DNA from: a virus
Direction: 5' to 3' (one strand)
Virus record (IMG/VR): IMGVR_UViG_3300038856_000064
Location: 111,149-175,148 of that record
DNA: 64,000 bases
The position numbers were made by a program, and so were the translations under genes. How positions within the stretch are numbered: the first letter of the stretch is position 1; each line of letters starts with the position of its first letter. Positions 56,002-63,827 of the stretch are shown piece after piece. A model generated the notes under the pieces. It was not told where the DNA came from. It did no database searches and saw only the letters and a program-made list of their open reading frames with translations.

Positions 56002-56806
56002 CTCTTTAGGTGATCGAATTAAGCGGTATGAAGCGCAAGAAACATACGAGCGTTTCCTGCCTAATACACCCATAGTTGCGCGAATTGATGGACGATGTTT
56101 CGGCAGGTTCACAAAAAGAATGCATCGCCCATTTGATGAGAGGTTCAGTGTGATAATGCGAAATGTCACAGCGCGCTTAGTAAAAGAAACGGGGGCATGT
56201 ATCGGCTATACTCAAAGCGATGAGATTAGTTTGTGTTGGTATAATCCTACACCGGGCTCTGATATCTTTTTTGGTGGACGTAAATTTAAGATGGTAGGGC
56301 AACTAGCGGCTCTAGCGACAGCTTATTTTCATATTGAATGTTCGATGTCAGGACTAGGAGCTAGAGTCCAGGAACAGGCGCCAACATTCGATGCCCGTGT
56401 TTTTGCTGTGCCAAACCTTATGGAGGGCGTTAATGCTATCTTGTGGAGGCAGCGCGACTGTCTAAAAAATTCGACATCGATGATTGCGAGAGCATTCTTT
56501 TCTCATAAAGAACTCCTAAACAAGAATCAATGTGATATGATTGAGATGTTGTCAAGCAAGAGTGTCTCTCTAGATGACTATCCATGGCAATATCGTGAAG
56601 GAACATTTATCCAAAAGAAAGTCGTAAGGCGTAGACTTACAGAGATAGAGTTAGCCGCGATTCCTAAGTATCGTCGTTCGCAAAATGACGAGGAAGTTTG
56701 TCGCTCGCAGTATGTCGAGATACAGATCCCACTATTGTCTAAGTTGTCAAACTCCATAGATGTTATTTTCTTTGGAGCAAATCCATTACCAAAAGAGGAA
56801 GTATAA
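55988..56806 (+). CDS. Thg1-like 3'-5' RNA polymerase (tRNA-His guanylyltransferase family)
   Basis: 272 residues. IVARIDGRCFGRFTK (metal Asp34), GYTQSDEISL (D78, E79), TFDARVFAVPN and WRQRDCLKNSTSMIARAFFS define the Thg1/TLP family, full length. These enzymes add nucleotides to tRNA 5' ends in the 3'-5' direction: G-1 on tRNA-His, or repair of 5'-truncated tRNAs. In the phage it can act together with the CCA-adding enzyme on damaged or oddly processed tRNAs. The family call is strong; the substrate is unknown. Confidence 0.88.
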   Translation: MTAGDSLGDRIKRYEAQETYERFLPNTPIVARIDGRCFGRFTKRMHRPFDERFSVIMRNVTARLVKETGACIGYTQSDEISLCWYNPTPGSDIFFGGRKFKMVGQLAALATAYFHIECSMSGLGARVQEQAPTFDARVFAVPNLMEGVNAILWRQRDCLKNSTSMIARAFFSHKELLNKNQCDMIEMLSSKSVSLDDYPWQYREGTFIQKKVVRRRLTEIELAAIPKYRRSQNDEEVCRSQYVEIQIPLLSKLSNSIDVIFFGANPLPKEEV

Positions 56807-57339
56807 TGAGTAAGCTAGATGAATTGATTGAGTCTTATGGTGAAGATTATGCCGCTCGGCGCGCCAAGGCAAAAAAGAATGTTGTTGAAGTATTCGACGC
56901 TATCTTTGAGGAAATTCCAGACCTGAAGTTTATTAGGATGATAGGCTATACCCCAGGGTTCAATGATGGAGATCCCTGCACTCATGAAATGCTGGCTATG
57001 GTCGATGGCTATGGTTCTCGCGATTTGCTTGAAGGACTTGCGGATCAGTATTATGATGAGGATGAAGTAGACTACGAAGCTATGCTTGAAGACCATCCCG
57101 AACTTAAGGACATGGTTTACATCAAGGGATTTTCCGAGCGTAAATGGAATGACGAGACTAATAAGGTAGAAGACGTAGCCCTTAATGAATTCCAAACTCT
57201 TTGTATGAAAGCGCATAAGTTGCTTTACGCCATCAATGATGACCTAGAAATTGTTTACGGGACTGATTGGCAAATTACTTTGACACGAACTGATAGTAGT
57301 TATACTATCGATGTAGATCATTACAGTTGTGGATATTGA
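56806..57339 (+). CDS. Hypothetical protein, first of a tandem pair
   Basis: 177 residues. VVEVFDAIFEEIPDLKFIRM then IGYTPGFNDGDPC is shared with the next gene (VSAVFTDLPDVNILGAQGYT, PHFNDGDIC). Acidic, helical. TAATG coupling to the Thg1-like gene. Confidence 0.6.
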   Translation: MSKLDELIESYGEDYAARRAKAKKNVVEVFDAIFEEIPDLKFIRMIGYTPGFNDGDPCTHEMLAMVDGYGSRDLLEGLADQYYDEDEVDYEAMLEDHPELKDMVYIKGFSERKWNDETNKVEDVALNEFQTLCMKAHKLLYAINDDLEIVYGTDWQITLTRTDSSYTIDVDHYSCGY

Positions 57340-57340
57340 A

Positions 57341-57817
57341 ATGGAACGAATTAACAAACTACTAGAGGCTCGTCGCGATAATCGAGATAACAAAGAAATT
57401 CGTCGTGCCGCACAGAACACAGTTAACGAAGTCGTCAGCGCTGTCTTTACTGACTTGCCTGACGTGAATATTCTAGGTGCGCAGGGTTATACCCCACACT
57501 TTAATGATGGAGATATCTGTGAGTGGAGGTTTGAAGCTAGTATCGATTGGGTAGGGGTCGATGATCTTTATTACTCGCCTATTTCTTCTGATAGCGTTCA
57601 ATATAGCGAACTATTTACTCGTGAAATTCCCCATTGGACCGAGTATAAGTCAATTCCTGAGTATGACAATCTCCTAACTGCGCAGGCATTGTTCATCACA
57701 CTAAGTAAAGAATTTGAGATTCTAGATGAGTCTAACGGAACCTGGTGGCTTTTTATCCGCGACCCCAATGAGGAAAACGGCTTTCGTATCGAAAGTGGAA
57801 CCTTCGACCATGACTGA
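57341..57817 (+). CDS. Hypothetical protein, second of a tandem pair
   Basis: 158 residues from ATG 57341, one base after the previous stop. Same domain as the previous gene with a different middle. Overlaps the next gene by 8 bp. Confidence 0.6.
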   Translation: MERINKLLEARRDNRDNKEIRRAAQNTVNEVVSAVFTDLPDVNILGAQGYTPHFNDGDICEWRFEASIDWVGVDDLYYSPISSDSVQYSELFTREIPHWTEYKSIPEYDNLLTAQALFITLSKEFEILDESNGTWWLFIRDPNEENGFRIESGTFDHD

Positions 57818-58412
57818 ACACATCTTTAATCCATCGCGCCCGGCGCTTGGAGAGAGACTAAAGCAGCCCGGCATTTCTCAGATTGAGCATGTGCCATGCT
57901 TTAAATATGCCGATTATGATTATGTCTATGATCGGTGCGATAATGATTATGTTCGCCATGTGTTAGACAATATCCCTATTTACGGTGAGCATAAACGAGT
58001 ATTGATTGATGTAAAGGTTCACGATCTAAAGCGTGGCGAAGTTCCATGTGTGCCTGGTTGGCATCTAGATGGATCTATCAACCCCCAAAACTTACCCAAG
58101 AGGCCAGAAACGTTCACGCTATTCGTTACCGGATTGTGTGCCCGCACTGAATTCATCGATCAGTCGCTAAAAATAAATGTGGAAGATTCTTGGAATTTTG
58201 CCACCATGAACAGGAAATGTGCTAGAATGATTCCAGAGAGCGTGGACGTCTGGACGCTGCCTAGTTGCCAGTTCGCCACCTACGGCGACCATTATTTTCA
58301 TCGAGGTCCAGTGGCGCGACGTGACGAACGACGCCTACTAGTAAGAACTACAGAAACTGACATCATTCGGCCTAAAAATTCGATTTACACACCACATACT
58401 CACGTTAAATAA
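57810..58412 (+). CDS. 2-oxoglutarate/Fe(II) oxygenase-like protein, second copy
   Basis: 200 residues from ATG 57810. VHDLKRGEVPCVPGWHLDG (H85, D87) matches VHRLNIGEYPAIPGWHCDG in 44303-44962; the distal ligands GDHYFHRGP (H161 or H164) and RRLLVR (R175) are kept. Paralogues that lie 13 kb apart. Substrate unknown. Confidence 0.55.
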   Translation: MTEHIFNPSRPALGERLKQPGISQIEHVPCFKYADYDYVYDRCDNDYVRHVLDNIPIYGEHKRVLIDVKVHDLKRGEVPCVPGWHLDGSINPQNLPKRPETFTLFVTGLCARTEFIDQSLKINVEDSWNFATMNRKCARMIPESVDVWTLPSCQFATYGDHYFHRGPVARRDERRLLVRTTETDIIRPKNSIYTPHTHVK

Positions 58413-58420
58413 GGTATACT

Positions 58421-58561
58421 ATGTCACTTAAACAAAAGCCAAACAAGCACCTAAAGACAAAGAGCAACAAGAAAACGGGAACAGCGGGTTCTCGCGCTAA
58501 GCGTCGAAACAAGCACGGTGCTAACAAGAGTAAGATCAAGCGTTCTAGCAAGAAGAAGTGA
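58421..58561 (+). CDS. 46-residue Lys/Arg-rich peptide
   Basis: MSLKQKPNKHLKTKSNKKTG then more of the same: over 40 percent Lys or Arg, no acidic residue. TATACT lies directly before its ATG (58415-58420), too close to serve it as promoter. Likely RNA- or DNA-binding. Next gene begins two bases after its stop. Confidence 0.55.
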   Translation: MSLKQKPNKHLKTKSNKKTGTAGSRAKRRNKHGANKSKIKRSSKKK

Positions 58562-58562
58562 T

Positions 58563-59900
58563 ATGTCAGAACAACTAGAAGAAAAAGTTCCATCAAAACT
58601 GATTGATGTTCTTGAGCATGCAGCGCTGAATGGCTTCAATGTAATCCTGACCGGAAGGCATGGATCTGGAAAAACGTCCATTATCAAGGAGTTGTTCGAT
58701 AGACTAGGATGGGTGTGGAAGTACTTCTCTGCCTCGACTATCGACACCTGGGTTGATTTTGTCGGCATTCCCAAGGAAGTAAATGGTGTCCTAGAACTCA
58801 TCCGTCCAGCCAATCTAGACTTCGAGAATGTAGAAGCCATTGTTTTGGATGAGTATAATCGTTCGCCAAAAAAGGTGCGTAATGCAACGATGGAGTTGAT
58901 TCAGTTTGGCTCCATTAATGGCAAGAAGTTTCCTAAACTTAAGGTCGTTTTTGTAGCAGTTAATCCAGACGATGACGATGACTTTAGTTATGACGTTGAA
59001 AAGCTGGATGCAGCTCAACTTGATCGCTTTCATCTAATTGTTCCTGTTCCAAGCAACCCTTGTCATTACTACTTCAAACGTGAGCATGGCAATGTCGGGG
59101 CACTTGCGGTTAAGTGGTGGCAGGGTCAGACCGAAGAGGTTAAGACCCTAATTAGCCCTCGACGCCTAGAGGCAGGCGTTAAGGTATATGCTGCTGGCGG
59201 TGATCCACAATATGTATTTGATCCCACGAAGGTTAATATCGCGGAGTTCTGTGACTACTTGGATAAGCCAGATCCAATTGAACTACTAGATGGAATGTGC
59301 GATAAACCTGAACAAGAAAAGAGGGATTTTCTTAGGGATCCGAATACCTACAAGCACGTCAAGCGAGATCTACTTGGTAAGGAGCGTTACCTAAAGGCTT
59401 TTGCTCATCTCTTGCCGCAGGCAGAGCTAATGACTGAGCTTCAGAATACTCGTGGCAATTGTGTTATCGGTCACGTATGTTCTAATCTTGATCGATTCCG
59501 GGAGCTTATCCCCATTGTATTGAGAAACCAATCTAACTACAGCGCGCGTGTTGTTGACGCGATGAAGTTGTATCAAGATACGGATGGCAACGAAGCGGAT
59601 ATTAGTCGTCTCGGGCGCACTGTTATGATTCAGGGCATTGAGCATAAGATGAGCAGTCTAGTGTTTTGCTTTACCGGGACGATCAGTAGTTTTAGTCGAG
59701 CGCGAGCCCAAGAACAGGTAGAATACTATGGTGCGAAGACCACTAATGTAGTAACTCACGAAACAACACATCTAGTTGCTGGCAAGAATCCTGGTAGGAA
59801 GGCAGAAATGGCAAAGAATAAGAATGTGCCAATCTTGACAGAGTCGGACTTTTATGGTATCCTAGGACAACTAGAGGTTCCCGCTAACACTACCGCGTAA
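58563..59900 (+). CDS. MoxR-type AAA ATPase fused to a BRCT domain
   Basis: 445 residues. AAA part: Walker A GRHGSGKTS (31-39), Walker B IVLDEYNR (about 97-104), sensor-like VFVAVNPD and LDAAQLDRF. The C-terminal 75 residues (about 365-440) are a BRCT domain (FCFTGTISSFSRARAQEQVE, THLVAGKNPG, NVPILTESDFYGIL), as in bacterial DNA ligases. The next gene is the metallopeptidase-VWA partner usual for MoxR ATPases. The BRCT addition would target the pair to DNA ends or breaks; that is an inference. Confidence 0.8.
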   Translation: MSEQLEEKVPSKLIDVLEHAALNGFNVILTGRHGSGKTSIIKELFDRLGWVWKYFSASTIDTWVDFVGIPKEVNGVLELIRPANLDFENVEAIVLDEYNRSPKKVRNATMELIQFGSINGKKFPKLKVVFVAVNPDDDDDFSYDVEKLDAAQLDRFHLIVPVPSNPCHYYFKREHGNVGALAVKWWQGQTEEVKTLISPRRLEAGVKVYAAGGDPQYVFDPTKVNIAEFCDYLDKPDPIELLDGMCDKPEQEKRDFLRDPNTYKHVKRDLLGKERYLKAFAHLLPQAELMTELQNTRGNCVIGHVCSNLDRFRELIPIVLRNQSNYSARVVDAMKLYQDTDGNEADISRLGRTVMIQGIEHKMSSLVFCFTGTISSFSRARAQEQVEYYGAKTTNVVTHETTHLVAGKNPGRKAEMAKNKNVPILTESDFYGILGQLEVPANTTA

Positions 59901-59905
59901 CAATT

Positions 59906-61210
59906 ATGAAAAGTGAATACCTTGAGGTTGTGCAGTCACTGCGCAGACATCACGCTCTCTTTGCGCAATTTTGGACCGTTGGTAATATTGTAGAGACTCG
60001 CCATCCGAAGATGCCAACAGCGGCAATTGCCTTTGATAAGAAAACGGGTGCTGGTGTTCAATTCCTTATCAACCCCGACTTTTGGGCCACTCTGAATAGT
60101 CACGACAAGGCGTTCGTGATTGCCCATGAGATCATGCACGTATACCTTGACCATGGTCGCAGGTCGCTAGGTCTTGATGGAACTAAAGCCAACATCGCAC
60201 AGGATGTCGTCATTAATCATTATCTAGTTGATTTCTTTGATTTTGATCGTAGCAAGTTGTCGTTCGCCGACAGATATTGTTGGATCGATACCGTTTTTCC
60301 TGATCGTAAAGACATTGAACCTAATCGTTGTTTTGAATACTATTATGACAAACTTCCAGAGGACAATACGGGTGGTGGAGGTGATGAATCGGGTGAGGGT
60401 GTGGGGTATGGTAACGGTAGCGATCCTGTTACTGTCGACGTCCATGATTTTATGGGCGACGTAGACGAAGATCTTCTAGATGAAATTCAGAAGGCGGCAG
60501 AAGACCTTATGGATCGAATCACCCCAGAGGAAGTCGAGAAGTTCGAGGAGATTATCAGCACCAATAAGGAAGAGTCCAAGAAAGCCCAACAACAAAAGGC
60601 TGGCACTATGGCTGGGGTTTTGAAGAAGCGTATCAGCCTCGGTAGAGTTCAGAAGAAGCCAAAGTGGGAGACTGTTATCGCTAAGGAAGTGGGTCGTCTA
60701 GGTGGTCGTTATAAGGATATGGACATCGAGCTATGGACTCGACCTAATCGTAGGCTTGCAGGAATGGGCGGCGACCTAATTCTCCCAGCAACCGTGAATG
60801 AGACGATTTCTGTCCGAGACAGGGTCGACGTCTGGTTCTTTCAGGATACTTCTGGATCTTGTGTTGACTATGCGGAGCGATTCTTTAAGGCTGCGGCGTC
60901 TATTCCCGAGGATCGCTTTAAGATTAGGATGTTCTGTTTTGATACTAAGGTATACGAAACCAGCTTAAGTAGCGGCAAGCTCTACGGTTTTGGAGGAACA
61001 TCATTTCAACCGATCGAAAACTATATTCAAAAGCTGGTCAAAGAGGAAGAATGTAAGTACCCACAAGCGGTATTTATTATCACCGATGGATATGGCAGTA
61101 GTGTAAACCCCGAATTTGCTAATAAGTGGCACTGGTTCTTGACACAGGGTGGAGCTACCCACCATATTCCCGCCGACTCACATACCTACAAGCTGGAGGA
61201 TTATGAGTGA
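59906..61210 (+). CDS. Metallopeptidase-like VWA protein (MoxR partner)
   Basis: 434 residues. N-terminal zinc-peptidase-like motif HEIMHVYLDH (about 73-82) as in the predicted-metallopeptidase domain of VWA-like proteins. Middle acidic linker. C-terminal VWA-like domain with VWFFQDTSGSCVDYAERFFK (MIDAS-like DTSGS near 313), FGGTSFQ and FIITDGYGSSV. Encoded 5 bp after the MoxR-BRCT gene, so they act together, probably as an ATP-driven remodeller. Confidence 0.75.
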   Translation: MKSEYLEVVQSLRRHHALFAQFWTVGNIVETRHPKMPTAAIAFDKKTGAGVQFLINPDFWATLNSHDKAFVIAHEIMHVYLDHGRRSLGLDGTKANIAQDVVINHYLVDFFDFDRSKLSFADRYCWIDTVFPDRKDIEPNRCFEYYYDKLPEDNTGGGGDESGEGVGYGNGSDPVTVDVHDFMGDVDEDLLDEIQKAAEDLMDRITPEEVEKFEEIISTNKEESKKAQQQKAGTMAGVLKKRISLGRVQKKPKWETVIAKEVGRLGGRYKDMDIELWTRPNRRLAGMGGDLILPATVNETISVRDRVDVWFFQDTSGSCVDYAERFFKAAASIPEDRFKIRMFCFDTKVYETSLSSGKLYGFGGTSFQPIENYIQKLVKEEECKYPQAVFIITDGYGSSVNPEFANKWHWFLTQGGATHHIPADSHTYKLEDYE

Positions 61211-61667
61211 TCGGATTTTGTTCCAGCTAAATCTCGCCAAAATGAGAGCGCCGTTTAACGATCCAATCTTCGATGACTTCAAGGATCAACTAGAGGAACT
61301 ACACATCTTGGCAGAGACGCATCCTGGATTCGTGTGGCGCTACAAGGGCGAGGATGATGTCGATGGCTATATCAAGCCATATCCGAATGCACCACTGATT
61401 ATGGCTAACCTATCAGCCTGGGTGGACTATCAGTCGTTGTTTTCATATACCTTTTCCGGTAGGCATCTAGAAATTATGAAGAGTAAAAGGAAGTGGTTTT
61501 CTAGGTTGACGTCGCCCCATAACGTGATATACTATGGTGAGCGAAATGACCTGGCTAAGCCGGGTGTGGAGTTGTTAAATACTGCAAAGCGGCGTTTGAA
61601 TTATCTTCGTGTGTATGGAGATACGCCGATTGCGTTTGGTTTTGGATCAGGTATAGAGGCATCATGA
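61203..61667 (+). CDS. DUF3291-like protein
   Basis: 154 residues from ATG 61203. LIMANLSAWVDYQSLFSYTF, then SGRHLEIMKSKRKWFSRL, is the DUF3291 core. Overlaps its neighbours by 4-8 bp. Function of the family unknown. Confidence 0.6.
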   Translation: MSDRILFQLNLAKMRAPFNDPIFDDFKDQLEELHILAETHPGFVWRYKGEDDVDGYIKPYPNAPLIMANLSAWVDYQSLFSYTFSGRHLEIMKSKRKWFSRLTSPHNVIYYGERNDLAKPGVELLNTAKRRLNYLRVYGDTPIAFGFGSGIEAS

Positions 61668-62023
61668 CCTGCGCAGAATGTAACGGCACCGGACAGATTG
61701 TGCTCTTTACGAGCGTAACGAAGTGTGGGTGTAAAGAAAGATATTATAGTCTGGTCCATTCTCGTCATAAGGATGAATCGACTCACCATGATGAGTTCAA
61801 ACCATTTATAGATGACGTTCTGAATGAGCTACTAGATGTATTTGTCATGAAGATTTCTAATGATTTTCGAGTTTATACAGATCCAGATATCATTCGAATC
61901 GAATCTGTTCATAAAGATCATTGGGCTTATTTTTTAACCCTTTCGTATTTCGACATTGTGATAGATCGTAACGACGACGGCTGTATCCTTATCATTAAGA
62001 AAAAGATCGATGACGATTCCTAA
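61664..62023 (+). CDS. Small protein with DnaJ-type Cys motif
   Basis: 119 residues. CAECNGTGQIVLFTSVTKCG gives CxxCxGxG plus CGC, a DnaJ-like zinc knuckle, then an alpha/beta domain. Overlaps its neighbours by 4 and 14 bp. Confidence 0.55.
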   Translation: MTCAECNGTGQIVLFTSVTKCGCKERYYSLVHSRHKDESTHHDEFKPFIDDVLNELLDVFVMKISNDFRVYTDPDIIRIESVHKDHWAYFLTLSYFDIVIDRNDDGCILIIKKKIDDDS

Positions 62024-62402
62024 TCGCTACTATAAGTTTGCCCGCGCGGCACTTGAGCTTGCTGGTGCTCTTGATAACGGTATGACCCACCAACTCTGCT
62101 CCCTAGTAGTCAGTAAGAATCAGGTACTTTCCGTAGGTTACAACTCACGTAAAACCCACACCATGATGAGTGACAGTAAGATGAACATGATTCATGCAGA
62201 GTGCGACGCCCTACTGCGATGTGCCTCGCCAAAGGGCGTAGACGTCGTTGTGGCGCGCGCTAAGCCGTCTGGGCTGCCGGGACTAGCCAAGCCATGCGAG
62301 GTCTGTGAGGGGATCTTGAGGCGTTCTGGAGTGCGACGTGTGATCTACACCACGAATTGTGATTCGGTCGATGATATGCAACTAGAGGAAATGAGATTGT
62401 GA
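62010..62402 (+). CDS. dCMP/cytidine deaminase-like protein
   Basis: 130 residues. HAECDAL (62-68) and PCEVC (95-99) are the zinc site and proton shuttle of the deaminase fold; spacing is normal. Probably deoxycytidylate deaminase feeding dTTP synthesis, or a base-modifying relative. Free of any target-binding extension. Confidence 0.75.
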   Translation: MTIPNRYYKFARAALELAGALDNGMTHQLCSLVVSKNQVLSVGYNSRKTHTMMSDSKMNMIHAECDALLRCASPKGVDVVVARAKPSGLPGLAKPCEVCEGILRRSGVRRVIYTTNCDSVDDMQLEEMRL

Positions 62403-62740
62403 CAACTAGAGAAGAAGGTTATGTTGGTCCTATAGATTGGACTTACGATTTTAAATCTCATGGATGGGGCCAAAAAGGTTCAGTTAATCCAGACTGCATC
62501 GACAGACAGATTGAGTGGCTGAAGAAATTGGATGCCACTAGTAACAATCAATGGTCTGCCTCAACCTACACAGGGTGGCCTAGAATTTGGCATAAGGTCA
62601 TTAGTGTGGGAATGTATATTGGGTGGCCATATTGGCGCCCGATTCCGAGTGTACTTTTGCAGGGTCCCCTGGGGCCAGAGTGGCATTCTTTTCTTAGCTT
62701 AACGGGGGTTAGCGATGGTAAAACTAGTTTCACTGGATGA
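62399..62740 (+). CDS. Hypothetical Trp-rich protein
   Basis: 113 residues from GTG 62399, Trp-rich (WTYDFKSHGWGQKG, WSASTYTGWPRIWHKV). Overlaps the next gene by 26 bp. No family recognised. Confidence 0.45.
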   Translation: MTTREEGYVGPIDWTYDFKSHGWGQKGSVNPDCIDRQIEWLKKLDATSNNQWSASTYTGWPRIWHKVISVGMYIGWPYWRPIPSVLLQGPLGPEWHSFLSLTGVSDGKTSFTG

Positions 62741-62978
62741 TGATAATTTTGTATCTGAGTTCGAGGATTTTAAAGAAGAGTGTTGCGCCGCTGATGTACA
62801 CAATCACCCCGAAATATTCGGCAAAATTCATCGAGCATACGAGATTTTTGATATGAGCGATAGATATACATTAGATGCAGTTATCGGTGGACTAATCGGA
62901 AATATGGCTTATTATCGACAGATGATGGACGGCACTCATGATGAGCTAAGCACACACGAGGAAAAAGATGGGAACTAG
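62715..62978 (+). CDS. Hypothetical small acidic protein
   Basis: 87 residues, acidic and helical, ATG 62715. ECCAADVHNHPE is a possible metal-binding site. Overlaps the next gene by 11 bp. Confidence 0.5.
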   Translation: MVKLVSLDDDNFVSEFEDFKEECCAADVHNHPEIFGKIHRAYEIFDMSDRYTLDAVIGGLIGNMAYYRQMMDGTHDELSTHEEKDGN

Positions 62979-63567
62979 AAACTTAACCTGTATCATTAAG
63001 GATGGCCTTTTTCGCGTAGCTCAATATGGGCAGTGGGATGGATATCCTTCCGGTGCGGGGGCATATATTCTGAATTTTTTAAATAATCAGGATAATATTC
63101 AGTTGCTTGAAAATGCATTAGAGCGTGTTAAATTCTATGCGGATGGTGAACTTGAGCAAAAGTTAGATAAGGCTGGTATGAATTGCGGAATTGTTGTCGG
63201 CTCTGAACAAGAACGAGAATACCAGAAACAATTCTTTTGGACTGATCGCGACCTGAGATATAAGATTCTAGATGCTCTGATTAATCGAGATGATCCGATT
63301 ATCATGCTTGATAATCAACTTGATTTTGCTGGAGATAGCCTTTTTTGTGAATGGGCCTATGTTATTGATCTAGACCAGATGACCCTAGGGATTTATAAGG
63401 GATTCAATGAAGACCCTAAGGCAGACAATGGAGTATTCTCTGGAATAGTACCAACTGATGATGAAGGTAGGTATCAAACGGTAGCATTAGTTAAAAATTA
63501 CCCACTAGATGACCTGCCGAATCCCGAAACGTTTGTCGAGGAATGCGACCCACCTGAGGGAGATTAA
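62968..63567 (+). CDS. Hypothetical phage protein (GTRNLTC / QWDGYPSG motif)
   Basis: 199 residues starting MGTRNLTCIIKDGLFRVAQY; GQWDGYPSGAGAYIL is a recurring pattern in phage proteins of unknown function. GAGG-like site upstream. Last large complete gene of the window. Confidence 0.55.
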   Translation: MGTRNLTCIIKDGLFRVAQYGQWDGYPSGAGAYILNFLNNQDNIQLLENALERVKFYADGELEQKLDKAGMNCGIVVGSEQEREYQKQFFWTDRDLRYKILDALINRDDPIIMLDNQLDFAGDSLFCEWAYVIDLDQMTLGIYKGFNEDPKADNGVFSGIVPTDDEGRYQTVALVKNYPLDDLPNPETFVEECDPPEGD

Positions 63568-63676
63568 AAAATATTCAACTTTTCCTGGACGAAATCCTCT
63601 AGTTGCCACATAATATAATAAGAAAGGCGCCCGTCTTTCATCTTTTGCTTACCACAGCACCTAGGAGGTTTTGAAT

Positions 63677-63751
63677 ATGCATCAACAAAATATCTATCAG
63701 CAAGTGGTTACGCAATACCGACTGGAGGTGATCAGGTATCTCTTCGACTAA
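63677..63751 (+). CDS. 24-residue peptide, possible leader
   Basis: MHQQNIYQQVVTQYRLEVIR then YLFD, with a perfect AGGAGG upstream. TATAAT at 63614 upstream. It precedes two competing hairpins, so it looks like a leader peptide. Confidence 0.45.
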   Translation: MHQQNIYQQVVTQYRLEVIRYLFD

Positions 63752-63760
63752 TGTCGTCGT

Positions 63761-63806
63761 AGGGGTATGGATCACTAAGTGGGCATACCCCACCTTTAAA
63801 ACAGGG
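63761..63806 (+). promoter_or_regulatory. Competing hairpins (possible attenuator)
   Basis: GGGGTATG pairs with CATACCCC; the same CCCC with ACC can instead pair as CCCACC with GGGTGGG. The two stems exclude each other. No T run follows, so the switch might act on translation of the next frame. Confidence 0.35.
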
Positions 63807-63827
63807 TGGGACTGGATCTAGGATTCT

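Noticed and set aside
58415-58420. TATACT as a leaderless promoter for 58421
   Set aside because: It touches the ATG, so transcription would begin inside the gene; the gene is probably read from upstream.
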